Shown here: one piece after another, positions 17,147 through 25,997 of the stretch | Numbering within the stretch: position 1 is the stretch's first letter | Layout of the letters: every line of letters begins with the position of its first letter | Position numbers and translations under genes: made by a program | Notes under the pieces: generated by a model | What the model saw: the letters and a program-made list of their open reading frames with translations, nothing else | The model's database searches: none | What the model was told of the DNA's origin: nothing | Source of the DNA: Anaerosphaera aminiphila DSM 21120 | GTDB taxonomy: Bacteria; Bacillota; Clostridia; Tissierellales; Peptoniphilaceae | Reading direction: 5' to 3' | Length of the DNA: 64,000 nucleotides | Assembly: GCF_900129925.1 (NCBI RefSeq) | Contig: NZ_FQXI01000011.1 | Span: 1-64,000, forward strand

Positions 17147-17962
17147 TCAGTATTTATTTATTGCATCCATGCTAAAAGTATCATCTTTAAAGTCATTTAA
17201 ATATGGAAGCTTACTTCTCATTTCAATAACTCTATCTAAGTCTATTTGTTGAATTAAAATTTCTTCTTTATCGTCACTTGCTATTGCAACAACTTCTCCA
17301 TCAGGTCCAACTATTTGAGATCTTCCACATGTATTATCTCCAATAGTGTTAGCTCCAACCATGTACAACACGTTAAATAGTGCATTTCCCGCTAAATCTA
17401 CATCCCATCTTCTCTGAGCTGGAATACTCCAAAATGAAGATACAAATATAATTTCTGCACCTTTTAGAGCTTCTATTCTAGATGGCTCTGGAAGTTCAAC
17501 GTCGTAACAAATCAACATTCCAACCTTACCAAACTTAGTCTCTACAACTGGAAGTCTATTACCTTCTCTAAATTTCAGCTTTTCTTGACCCCATGCATAG
17601 ACTTTTCTCATATTTTCTATTACTTTTCCATCATCGTCTATAAACACACATGAATTATACATTCTACCAGGAATCACTGCATCTGCTTCTGGATATCCCG
17701 CTATTATGTGAATTTTCTTTTCTTTAGCCTTCTTTTTTAACGTTTGAACGAACGGTCCATCTACCGGTTCTGCCAATCTTTGAAGTTCTTCCGATTCTAG
17801 TAAATAACCGGAATAAGCTAACTCAGGAAAAACTATAATATCTGCTTCCTTCTCAGCTGCCTCATCTATCATTTCTAAAATTTTGTTTGTATTAGCTTGA
17901 GTGTTGCCAGGTTCTTGATACATTTGTCCTATTGCAATGTTGAGTAAACGCTCTTTTTTCAT
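17147..17962 (-). CDS. Carbon-nitrogen hydrolase (nitrilase superfamily)
   Basis: All catalytic residues of the family are visible: Glu in FPELAYSGY, Lys in RKVYAWGQEKLKF and Cys in LICYDVELPE, in a protein of 271 residues, the standard length. Members hydrolyse amides, nitriles or N-carbamoyl compounds; the alpha-beta-beta-alpha core is soluble and cytoplasmic. The sequence GMLICYDVELPEPSR resembles aliphatic amidase/N-carbamoylputrescine-amidase-like branches, but substrate is not predictable. It lies between aminopeptidase and permease genes, which suggests release of ammonia from an imported amide or peptide derivative. Confidence 0.88.
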   Translation of the reverse strand: MKKERLLNIAIGQMYQEPGNTQANTNKILEMIDEAAEKEADIIVFPELAYSGYLLESEELQRLAEPVDGPFVQTLKKKAKEKKIHIIAGYPEADAVIPGRMYNSCVFIDDDGKVIENMRKVYAWGQEKLKFREGNRLPVVETKFGKVGMLICYDVELPEPSRIEALKGAEIIFVSSFWSIPAQRRWDVDLAGNALFNVLYMVGANTIGDNTCGRSQIVGPDGEVVAIASDDKEEILIQQIDLDRVIEMRSKLPYLNDFKDDTFSMDAINKY

Positions 17963-18008
17963 ATTATTGTTCTCTCCTCTTCTAAATAATTTTTGATTTT
18001 TATATGAA

Positions 18009-18042
18009 AGTAGAGTTAGAACTAGAAAATCCTAACTCTACT
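18009..18042 (-). terminator. Hairpin between aminopeptidase and nitrilase genes
   Basis: AGTAGAGTTAG pairs perfectly with CTAACTCTACT over a 12-base loop. On the minus strand it is followed by TTTCATATAAAAATC rather than a clean T run, so it may be a partial terminator or an mRNA-stabilising end that uncouples the two halves of the cluster. Confidence 0.4.
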
Positions 18043-18069
18043 TACTATTACCCAGTAATTATTAATTTA

Positions 18070-19071
18070 TTATTTATCACCTAAAGCAACAACTTTCCCA
18101 TGCTCAACTATTACTTCACCATCAAAGGTAACTGTTGGATTGTACATTACCATATCTATATGAACTGTTGACATAGCTGGTTGTCCATAGTAGAACCCAT
18201 TACCCATTGCTATATGGCAAGTTCCTCTAGCTTTTTTCTCTTCTTCAAAGTCTCCATTGAACATACTCATTGGATTTAATCCAATTCCAATTTCAGCAAT
18301 GTTATCACTATCTTTAATTTCATCTAGTGTCTTTTGAATTTGTCTACAAATTTTAGGATCTCCTCCCACAACTTCAACAATTTTTCCACCTTCAATTTTT
18401 AATTCTACTGGCTCTGTTGGAGCTCCGTAGTAAGCCATTGGTCCATCCATAATTAGTGTTCCATGTGTAGTCCCTACAACAGGTCCTAAAGAAACTTCGC
18501 CATCTGACCAAGCCATTGCATCTCCAGGGTTTTTAGCTACTCCACACTCAATGATAGGTTCCATTTGGTTCATTTCCATGTGAAGATCTGTTCCAGCTGG
18601 TGTTGTTACATGAGCCATTTTTTTGCCTCTCCAAATTTCTTGAAGTTTTTTACCTTCCTCATAAAGTGCTTCGTAATCAGCTAGTGCTCCACCTTGTGTA
18701 AAGTTTTCTACATCTCTAAGTACTATTGAACACTCACGGAATACTTTTTCATTTAAAAGTTCTTTTAATCTATTGTTGTAAATTGCAACTCCAGATGCCT
18801 TTGTCATTCCAATAAATACATCGCAACCTTCCATAGCTTTTTCAATCATCTTTGGAAATATTGTAGCTTTGTCTTGTTGTCTACTTGGAGTCATTGCCAC
18901 TGTGTAGTCTGCACCAAGTTTAAGAGCTGCTGCTGCCATTGCATTTGACATTCTCTCATCAGTTTGTGCATCTGTTACTATTAGTACTTCTTCACCAGGT
19001 TTTACTGCCATTAAAGTACCTAAAATATAATCCGCTCTCTCCATACATTCAATAATTTTGTTATCTGACAT
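18070..19071 (-). CDS. M29-like aminopeptidase family protein
   Basis: The 333-residue protein resembles the AmpS/M29 leucyl-aminopeptidase group and also its relatives such as NicX (dihydroxypyridine dioxygenase): a Rossmann-like N-terminal part (PGEEVLIVTDAQTDERMSNAM), and a C-terminal metal-binding half with EIGIGLNP, RGTCHIAMGNG and STVHIDMVMYNP, where Glu, His and Asp ligands are expected. That makes it a two-metal or single-metal hydrolase/oxygenase of cytoplasmic location. Peptidase is the default prediction. ATG 19071 follows GGGGGAAATGAAAA. It is the second gene of the cluster, 92 bases after the symporter. Confidence 0.75.
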   Translation of the reverse strand: MSDNKIIECMERADYILGTLMAVKPGEEVLIVTDAQTDERMSNAMAAAALKLGADYTVAMTPSRQQDKATIFPKMIEKAMEGCDVFIGMTKASGVAIYNNRLKELLNEKVFRECSIVLRDVENFTQGGALADYEALYEEGKKLQEIWRGKKMAHVTTPAGTDLHMEMNQMEPIIECGVAKNPGDAMAWSDGEVSLGPVVGTTHGTLIMDGPMAYYGAPTEPVELKIEGGKIVEVVGGDPKICRQIQKTLDEIKDSDNIAEIGIGLNPMSMFNGDFEEEKKARGTCHIAMGNGFYYGQPAMSTVHIDMVMYNPTVTFDGEVIVEHGKVVALGDK

Positions 19072-19163
19072 TTTTCATTTCCCCCTTAAATTAAATACAA
19101 CTAAAATCACTTTTTATGTTATAAAACATTATGTACAATATAAAAACATTTTCCTAAAACATA

Positions 19164-20441
19164 TTATTTTATACTCATATCATAATATACATCTTTATCT
19201 AATTCGCCTTCCATTTTTGCAACTACAACTGATGTAACTAAATCTCCAGCCGAATTTGTAGATGTGTGCATTTGATCCACTATTCTATATACTCCTGCAA
19301 TAAGTGCTGTTGCCTCTAAAGGCAATCCCATTTGTTGAAGTAGTGTTATACTAATTACCAAACCAATTTGCGGAGTTGCTGCACATCCTACACTTAAAAA
19401 TGTTGCCTGTACTACTAGTAGAATTTGTTGTTGTACAGATAGTTCTATGTTGTACAATTGCGCTGCAAATACTACTATTATTCCAAAGTATATACAAGTT
19501 CCATTCATATTGGCAGTTGCTCCAAAGGGCAATACAAAGTCGGAAATATCTCTAGGAACTCCCAGTCTTGGTCCAACTTCCATTGAAACAGGAAGAGCTG
19601 CAGAAGATGTACATGTACTAAATGCTATCATCCAAGGTTCTAATGCCTTTCTATAAAATGGCATTGGATTTACTCCAGCTATAAACCTTAGGAAAATTGA
19701 ATATACTATAATTAGCATAATTAAGCACGCTATATAGTCTGTAATAATAAATTTTAAAACAGGACCGAATATTGCAGTACCAAATTTAGCTAAAGCAACT
19801 GACATTAACCCAAATACTCCTATAGGTATTATCTTTATAATTATTCCGATTATGTAAAACATTGCATCTGAGCCAATTGAAATAATTTTGTTTAATGGTT
19901 CTGCTTTTTCTCCAAGTGCTATAAGTGAAAATCCTAAAAATAGTGCAAATACAATTATAGGCATCATATCACCATTTGCAAGGGATTCAATTGGATTATT
20001 AGGTATTAAATCTAATATTACCTCATAAATTCCAGGTAGTTCTTGTATCTCTACTGCTGCTGCACTTACACTTCCAAAGTCTACACCTACGCCCGGTTTT
20101 ATTAAGTTTGCTAAAATTAAACCTATTGCACATGCAAGACCTGAACTCATTAGAAACCAAGCTATAGTTTTAACTCCCACACTTCTTAACTTACTAATAT
20201 CCTTAAGAGATATTGCAGCATTTGTAATACTAAAGAAGACAAGTGGTACTACAACCATCTTTATTAGTTTTATAAAAAAATCTCCTATAAATTGCAAAAA
20301 TGGCAATATATGGTCTTTAATTACCGGCACTGTCTCTCCGCCAAAAAAGTTTAAAATATAACCAAATATAACTCCTGCGAATAATCCTATAAAGATTTTT
20401 ACATAGGACGGCATTTTCTTTTTTTTCGTAACGTTTTCCAT
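19164..20441 (-). CDS. Dicarboxylate/amino acid:cation symporter (DAACS, GltP/DctA family)
   Basis: A 425-residue protein with the family hallmarks: serine-rich re-entrant loop TCTSSAALPVSMEV, the NMNGT sequence in helix 7 (GATANMNGTCIYFG) and the substrate-binding helix 8 block containing MHTSTNSAGDLV. These transporters take up glutamate, aspartate, C4-dicarboxylates or neutral amino acids with Na+ or H+. ATG 20441 follows AAGGAGG. It is the first gene of a four-gene minus-strand cluster facing a divergent RpiR regulator and probably imports the compound the cluster degrades. Confidence 0.9.
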   Translation of the reverse strand: MENVTKKKKMPSYVKIFIGLFAGVIFGYILNFFGGETVPVIKDHILPFLQFIGDFFIKLIKMVVVPLVFFSITNAAISLKDISKLRSVGVKTIAWFLMSSGLACAIGLILANLIKPGVGVDFGSVSAAAVEIQELPGIYEVILDLIPNNPIESLANGDMMPIIVFALFLGFSLIALGEKAEPLNKIISIGSDAMFYIIGIIIKIIPIGVFGLMSVALAKFGTAIFGPVLKFIITDYIACLIMLIIVYSIFLRFIAGVNPMPFYRKALEPWMIAFSTCTSSAALPVSMEVGPRLGVPRDISDFVLPFGATANMNGTCIYFGIIVVFAAQLYNIELSVQQQILLVVQATFLSVGCAATPQIGLVISITLLQQMGLPLEATALIAGVYRIVDQMHTSTNSAGDLVTSVVVAKMEGELDKDVYYDMSIK

Positions 20442-20666
20442 TCTATTCCTCCTTATTTAACTAACCTTATATAATATACCAGCACCTCTCTATTTATTTA
20501 TGTCTACTTTCTTATTTTAGAATAACACCTCATTTGACGATTGTCAATTCTTTTTCAATGATTTGTGAATATTTTCCACCATTTATATTTCTTGGCTTAA
20601 ATTGTCCATTTATATTTACTTTTAAATTCAAATAGTATAAAATATACTTTTAGGGAGGTGTTACAT

Positions 20667-21554
20667 ATGAACAACTTGGAGGATTTAAATACTAGTAGTG
20701 AGAATATTTTAGAAAAAATTGATAATAATTTAGATTGTTTTAGCAAAACTCATAGAAAAATTGCCGTTTACATTCTTGAAAATTATGACAAGGCAGTATT
20801 TCAAACTTCAAGTCAGCTAGCTAAACTCTGCGATGTAAGTGAATCAAGTGTTATACGTTTTGCTAACGCCATAGACTATGACGGATATTCAGACATGCAA
20901 AAGGAATTGCAGAATTTTTTAAAAGAAAAAATAACTGTAACTCAACGTCTAGAATCAATTTCAGAAAATACTTCTGATGAAATGGAAATTTTATACAATG
21001 TCCTTCAAAAAAGTGTAAGTGACATTAACTGGCTAATTCACAATATTAATGAAAACACTTTTTCAAAAGTTGTGGAACTCCTTTCTAATTCTAAGAGAGT
21101 TTATCTATCCGGTTCAAGAAGTTCCTACAGCGTGACTTATTTTCTGGGATTAGGTCTTAAGTGGATTAGAGATGACGTCTTTGTTCTAGACGGAATAAAT
21201 AGAGATTTTGATATGCTTTCAAAAATTGAACCAGATGACGTACTACTTTCTGTAAGCTTACCCAGGTATTTAAATACAACTTTAGAAGTTCATGAATATG
21301 CCTACAAAAAAGGAGCTCAAACTATATGTATAACTGATACTATAACTTCACCACTGGTCAAATTTTCCACTGTTCCTCTGTTAATAAACAATGAACTACT
21401 ATCTTTTTCAGACAATTTAATCCCTGTCATGTGTGTTGTAACGGGAATTTTAAATTCTGTTGCAGCTAAAAATAGTGGTAGTAAAGACAAAATTAAACAC
21501 CTTGAAACATTTTGGAATGAACTTGGCATCTATCAAAAATATAATAATTTATAA
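20667..21554 (+). CDS. MurR/RpiR-family transcriptional regulator
   Basis: Residues about 10-85 form an RpiR-type helix-turn-helix (SSQLAKLCDVSESSVIRFANAIDYDGYSDMQKEL), and about 120-260 a SIS domain (RVYLSGSRSSYSVTYFLGLGL) that normally binds a phosphosugar. ATG 20667 has GGGAGGTG upstream, better placed than the GTG at 20658. It is divergent from the symporter-aminopeptidase-nitrilase-permease cluster and is its likely regulator. A SIS-domain effector for an amino-acid/amide cluster is somewhat unexpected; its ligand might not be a sugar phosphate. Confidence 0.88.
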   Translation: MNNLEDLNTSSENILEKIDNNLDCFSKTHRKIAVYILENYDKAVFQTSSQLAKLCDVSESSVIRFANAIDYDGYSDMQKELQNFLKEKITVTQRLESISENTSDEMEILYNVLQKSVSDINWLIHNINENTFSKVVELLSNSKRVYLSGSRSSYSVTYFLGLGLKWIRDDVFVLDGINRDFDMLSKIEPDDVLLSVSLPRYLNTTLEVHEYAYKKGAQTICITDTITSPLVKFSTVPLLINNELLSFSDNLIPVMCVVTGILNSVAAKNSGSKDKIKHLETFWNELGIYQKYNNL

Positions 21555-21590
21555 AAGGTCTGAACTATTTAGTCCAGACCTTTTCTTTTA
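21553..21590. terminator. Bidirectional terminator between rpiR-type gene and P-type ATPase
   Basis: AAAAGGTCTG pairs with CAGACCTTTT (21553-21562, 21575-21584), with T-rich flanks on both strands for these convergent genes. Confidence 0.88.
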
Positions 21591-24284
21591 TTTTTTCTTT
21601 TTAAATCTTATAACTTTTTGAATTTCTCCTAAAACTAGCGGAATAAATGAAGCGATTAAAACTACTGACCAGTCTTTAAGGCCAATGTTATCAAGTTCAA
21701 ATATTTCCCTAATTCCCGGTACATACATTACTATAACCATTAGTGCAAATGAAAATGCTGTGGCAATTACAAGCTTTTTATTTGAAAATACTCCTATGTG
21801 GAATATTGTCTTCCTAATAGATCTTGCTGAATAAGCTCTTAGAAGTTCTGCTAAAATCAATGTTGCAAAGGCCATTGTCCTTGCATCCATTAAGCCCTCT
21901 CCAGTATCTCCATGCCAAGTTAATCCTATTACATAAGCACCTAGTGTTGCAATTGTTATTGCTATTGATTGAACGGCAACTGTAATTTTTAACTCAGGAT
22001 CTAAAATAGGTTCATTTGGATCTCTTGGTGGTTGTTCCATTATATCGTCGTCGCCTTTTTCAACCCCCAGCGCCATTGCCGGAAATGAATCTGTAACTAA
22101 ATTTAACCACAATAAGTGAATTGGTATTAGCGGAACTGGCAAGTTTAATATTATAGATATAAATATAACTAATACTTCTCCAATATTACATGATAATAAA
22201 TATCCTACAAACTTTTTAATATTTGAGTATATTACTCTTCCCTCTTCAACAGCATGTACTATAGTCGCAAAGTTGTCATCTGTTAAAATTACATCAGCTG
22301 TATTTTTAGCTACATCTGTTCCCGTAATTCCCATTGCTATACCAATATCTGCTCTCTTTATTGCAGGGGCGTCATTTACTCCGTCTCCTGTCATTGCAGT
22401 GATGTGCCCATTGTCTTTTAATGCCGTAACTATTTGAACTTTGTTCTCAGGAGACACTCTAGTAAATACTCTCTTAGTCTTTACTGTCTCTCTAAGTTCT
22501 TCATCGTTCATTTCATTTAATTCTCGTCCCATTATAGCCTGTGATTCACTGTCAGCTATTCCAAGTTCCTTTGCTATGGCAAATCCTGTTTCAATATGGT
22601 CTCCTGTAATCATTATAGGAATTATTCCTGCACTCTTACATTCTGCTATGGCAACTTTTGCCTCCGGTCTAGCCGGGTCAATCATTCCTGTAAGCCCTAC
22701 AAATATCATTTCATTCTCAATGTTTTCACTGGTTAAGTCTTTTGGAAGTTCACTAAACTCTCTATATGCATATCCCAAAACTCTAAGTGCTTGTTTGGCA
22801 AATGAAGAGTTTATTTCCATTATTTCATTTCTCTTTTGCTCTGTAAGTTCTTTTACTTCACCTTGATCTAAGTAAAAACTACACTTTGACAAGATTATAT
22901 CTGGTGCACCTTTTGTGAAAGAAACAATTTTATCTTTAATAAATTTAGAGTGAAATGTTGTCATCATCTTTCTTTCAGAGTCAAATGGTATTTCTGCTTC
23001 TCTGTTGTACTTCTCATTTAATTCAGTTACTGAATATCCAGCTTTTTCTGCGAATGTCAAAAGAGCTCCCTCTGTTGGATCTCCAATTATTCCAGCTACA
23101 GAATCTTTAAATGTCAATTGAGCATCATTTGTAAGAGCTGCTATTGAAGACATAAATTCAATATCTTTAAAGTTGTTTTCTGAAACTTGCTCTCCTTCAA
23201 AGGTTATACTGCCCTTTGGTGAATATCCGGTTCCTGAAACTTCTAATATTTTGCCATCTAAGTAGGCTTTTGTAACTGTCATTTCATTTTGTGTTAAAGT
23301 TCCTGTCTTATCTGAACAAATTACAGTAGTTGTTCCCAGAGTTTCAACAGCAAGAAGTTTTTTTACTATTGCGTGTCTCTCTGCCATCTTGCTCATTCCA
23401 ATTGAAAGTACAATTGTAACTATTGCAGGAAGTCCTTCCGGTACTGCTGCTACTGCAAGAGAAATTGAAATCATAAACATATCCATAAAGTCGTGTTTAT
23501 ATAAAATTCCAACACCTAAAACTAAAACACATATTGCTACTACTAACTTTCCTAGAAGTGCTGAAAGTCCAGCTAGTTTCTTTTGAAGCGGTGTCTGTTC
23601 ACTGTCAACTGTTTGAATTGATTGGGCAATTTTACCTATTTCAGTTTTTGTCCCAGTTTCAATTACTACACCTGCCCCTCTACCATAAGAAATTATTGTA
23701 GATGAGTAAGCTAAGTTTTCTCTATCACCTATTTCCATAACTCCGTCGTAGACAATAGAAGCTTTTTTCTCCACTGGAACAGATTCTCCTGTAAGTGAGG
23801 ACTCGTCAATTTTTAAGTTTTTACTATCTACAAGCCTTAAATCTGCAGGAACTATATCTCCTGTCTCCAAAATAATATAATCTCCTGGAACAATTTCTGC
23901 AGAGTCAATTTCTTCAAACTCTCCATTTCTAACTACCTTTGCCTTAGGTGAAGACATTTTTTGAAGGGCGGCTATAGCTTCTTCTGCCTTACCTTCTTGG
24001 TAAAGAGATAAAATTGCATTAACTACAACAATTGCTATAATTATTACTGCGTCTACTACTTCCCCTATCATTGCTGAAACAATACTTGCCACTATCAAAA
24101 TTATTATCATTGGGTCTAAAAATTGATCTGCAAGCTTTTTTATAAATGGTTTTTTTTCTTCTTTTTTAAGTTCATTTTTCCCAAATTCTTGAAGCCTTTT
24201 TTGTGCTATTTCAGTTGATAACCCCTTATTTGAACTCTCTAGTTCTTTCAAGGTATCTTCTGGACTCTTATTATACCATTCCAA
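21588..24284 (-). CDS. P-type cation ATPase (SERCA/PMR1-like P2A), probable Mn2+/Ca2+ efflux pump
   Basis: The 898-residue protein has an N-terminal cation-ATPase domain, TGES (165-168) in the actuator, PEGLP (282-286) in helix 4, phosphorylation motif D325KTGTLT, the TGDGVNDAPA hinge and a C-terminal four-helix domain. The helix 6 sequence LNLVTDSFPAMALG is that of Ca2+/Mn2+ pumps. Family knowledge alone would suggest Ca2+, but the Mn2+ riboswitch directly upstream argues that Mn2+ export is its main role, as for lactococcal YoaB. Start is TTG 24284 with GAGGAGG 7 bases upstream. It is monocistronic. Confidence 0.92.
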   Translation of the reverse strand: MEWYNKSPEDTLKELESSNKGLSTEIAQKRLQEFGKNELKKEEKKPFIKKLADQFLDPMIIILIVASIVSAMIGEVVDAVIIIAIVVVNAILSLYQEGKAEEAIAALQKMSSPKAKVVRNGEFEEIDSAEIVPGDYIILETGDIVPADLRLVDSKNLKIDESSLTGESVPVEKKASIVYDGVMEIGDRENLAYSSTIISYGRGAGVVIETGTKTEIGKIAQSIQTVDSEQTPLQKKLAGLSALLGKLVVAICVLVLGVGILYKHDFMDMFMISISLAVAAVPEGLPAIVTIVLSIGMSKMAERHAIVKKLLAVETLGTTTVICSDKTGTLTQNEMTVTKAYLDGKILEVSGTGYSPKGSITFEGEQVSENNFKDIEFMSSIAALTNDAQLTFKDSVAGIIGDPTEGALLTFAEKAGYSVTELNEKYNREAEIPFDSERKMMTTFHSKFIKDKIVSFTKGAPDIILSKCSFYLDQGEVKELTEQKRNEIMEINSSFAKQALRVLGYAYREFSELPKDLTSENIENEMIFVGLTGMIDPARPEAKVAIAECKSAGIIPIMITGDHIETGFAIAKELGIADSESQAIMGRELNEMNDEELRETVKTKRVFTRVSPENKVQIVTALKDNGHITAMTGDGVNDAPAIKRADIGIAMGITGTDVAKNTADVILTDDNFATIVHAVEEGRVIYSNIKKFVGYLLSCNIGEVLVIFISIILNLPVPLIPIHLLWLNLVTDSFPAMALGVEKGDDDIMEQPPRDPNEPILDPELKITVAVQSIAITIATLGAYVIGLTWHGDTGEGLMDARTMAFATLILAELLRAYSARSIRKTIFHIGVFSNKKLVIATAFSFALMVIVMYVPGIREIFELDNIGLKDWSVVLIASFIPLVLGEIQKVIRFKKKK

Positions 24285-24310
24285 TTACATTCCTCCTCAA
24301 AAATCATTTG

Positions 24311-24417
24311 AAAAAAACCACTGCTCCGTCTGAAACAGTGGTCTTGCTACCCTGATGGGTTTTCAGCCGGGCTATTGCCGTATTGACGACTGAAAATTAA
24401 TTAGCTACTCCCCAATG
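24311..24417 (-). ncRNA. yybP-ykoY Mn2+ riboswitch upstream of the P-type ATPase
   Basis: Read on the minus strand, the leader contains GGGGAGTAGC (complement of 24403-24412), then CAGTCGTCAATACGGC, and GGGTAGCAAGACCAC (complement of 24338-24352): the conserved loops and internal GTCAATAC element of the class. The final arm ACCACTG pairs with CAGTGGT to form a terminator with T7 (24311-24342). This is a close match to known examples. By the established mechanism Mn2+ binding stops terminator formation and raises expression of the pump. Confidence 0.93.
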
Positions 24418-24425
24418 TAATAATT

Positions 24426-24431
24426 ATTATA
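24426..24431 (-). promoter_or_regulatory. -10 element of the riboswitch-ATPase transcript
   Basis: A consensus TATAAT (in GGGTATAATAA on the minus strand) lies about 10 bases upstream of the riboswitch start. The -35 is weak. Confidence 0.5.
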
Positions 24432-24576
24432 CCCTATTTTACTCATGTTTTCATACTTTTAATCATTATTTTACATATTTTTTACCATTGTATAAATTTA
24501 TCAAGTTATAATACGTAAAAATGATATAATATCTCTAATAAAAATATATAGTTACTATTTAAAAGGAATGATTATA

Positions 24577-25938
24577 TTGGTTAAAAATATTGTAAATTCT
24601 CAAAAAGAATATTTTTCTTCAGGCGCTACTCGAGATTATAATTTCAGAATGGAATCTCTAAATAAACTTAAAAATTCCATTCTAAAGTATGAAGATGAAA
24701 TTAACAGTTCTATGAAGCTAGATTTAAATAAATCTAAGGCGGAGACTTATATAACTGAAATCGGAATTATATTAGATGAAATCTCCTTTCACCAAAGACA
24801 TTTAAAAAAATGGATGAAAAAAAAACATGTCAAAACTTCTATGGCTCAAATACCAGGCAAGTGTTTTATAACTCCAGAGCCCTATGGAACAGTTTTAATA
24901 ATTTCTCCTTGGAACTATCCGCTACAGTTATGTCTACTTCCATTAGTAGGCTCTATTTCCAGTGGCAACACTGCTATTATAAAACCCTCGGAATACACTC
25001 CACATACTAGTGATATTATATCTAAGATAATTTCTGACGCTTTTCCTAAAGAGTATATAAGTGTTGTTCAAGGTGGAGTCTCAGAAACTACGTTACTTCT
25101 CGAGGAAAAGTTCGACTATATATTTTTTACAGGAAGTTCTAATGTGGGAAAAATAGTAATGAGTGCAGCTTCAAATCATTTAACGCCTGTGACTTTAGAA
25201 TTAGGCGGAAAAAGTCCTGCAATTGTAGATGAAAGTGCCAATATAAAACTCTCTGCTAGGCGAATTGCATTTGGAAAAGTAATAAATGCCGGTCAAACCT
25301 GTGTGGCGCCGGACTACTTACTAATTCACAAATCTGTAAAAGAAGAATTTATAACTGAATTTAAAAATGCTTTAAATAGTTTTTTTGTAGATAAGGACAT
25401 GTCAAGTATGGTAAATATTATAAATGAAGCTCACTATAATAGGCTTAAAAATCTTATGAGAGATGAACACATTATATTAGGCGGAACTTTTGATGACGAT
25501 AGAAAATTTATTGAACCTACGCTGATAGATGAAGTTACTCTTTCTTCTCCAATTATGAGAGATGAAATTTTTGGTCCAATTCTTCCAATAATCAGCTATT
25601 CAAATTTAAGTGAGTGCATAGAGTATATTGCAAATTTTGAAAAGCCACTTGCCCTCTATATTTTTTCTGAAAACAAAGAAAATATAGCAAAAGTAACTGG
25701 CAGTTGTTCTTTTGGAGGAGGGTGTATTAACGACACTATAGTGCACTTATCTAATCCCAACTTGCCCTTTGGTGGAGTTGGAAATTCAGGTATAGGCAGT
25801 TACCATGGCAAAAAAAGTTTTGACACCTTTACTCACTATAAGAGTATTTTTAAACAGAGCAGCATTTTTGATGTACCATTTAGGTATATGCCCTACACTG
25901 ATAAAAAATTAAATATTATTAAAAAAATATTAAAGTAG
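24577..25938 (+). CDS. Aldehyde dehydrogenase (class 3-like, NAD(P)+)
   Basis: The 453-residue protein is the length of the short class-3/CoxD-like ALDHs, about 40 residues shorter than classical ALDHs at the N-terminus. It carries ISPWNYPLQL (substrate/NAD loop), FTGSSNVGK (cofactor), general base Glu in TLELGGKSP and catalytic Cys in AGQTCVAPDY. It oxidises fatty or aromatic aldehydes to acids, often near the membrane. The frame opens at ATG 24568, but the AAAGGA site abuts that codon, so TTG 24577 is the likelier start. Last residues are basic and hydrophobic, consistent with peripheral membrane contact. Confidence 0.9.
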   Translation: MVKNIVNSQKEYFSSGATRDYNFRMESLNKLKNSILKYEDEINSSMKLDLNKSKAETYITEIGIILDEISFHQRHLKKWMKKKHVKTSMAQIPGKCFITPEPYGTVLIISPWNYPLQLCLLPLVGSISSGNTAIIKPSEYTPHTSDIISKIISDAFPKEYISVVQGGVSETTLLLEEKFDYIFFTGSSNVGKIVMSAASNHLTPVTLELGGKSPAIVDESANIKLSARRIAFGKVINAGQTCVAPDYLLIHKSVKEEFITEFKNALNSFFVDKDMSSMVNIINEAHYNRLKNLMRDEHIILGGTFDDDRKFIEPTLIDEVTLSSPIMRDEIFGPILPIISYSNLSECIEYIANFEKPLALYIFSENKENIAKVTGSCSFGGGCINDTIVHLSNPNLPFGGVGNSGIGSYHGKKSFDTFTHYKSIFKQSSIFDVPFRYMPYTDKKLNIIKKILK

Positions 25939-25946
25939 TTTATTTT

Positions 25947-25995
25947 AAAAAGTGCACTTACAAGTTATTAAGCTTATATGTGCACTTTAAATTTA
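25947..25995. terminator. Bidirectional terminator between ALDH and serS
   Basis: AAAAGTGCAC pairs with GTGCACTTT around an AAGCTTA-rich inner stem (25947-25988). Both convergent genes could use it. Confidence 0.85.
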
Positions 25996-25997
25996 TA

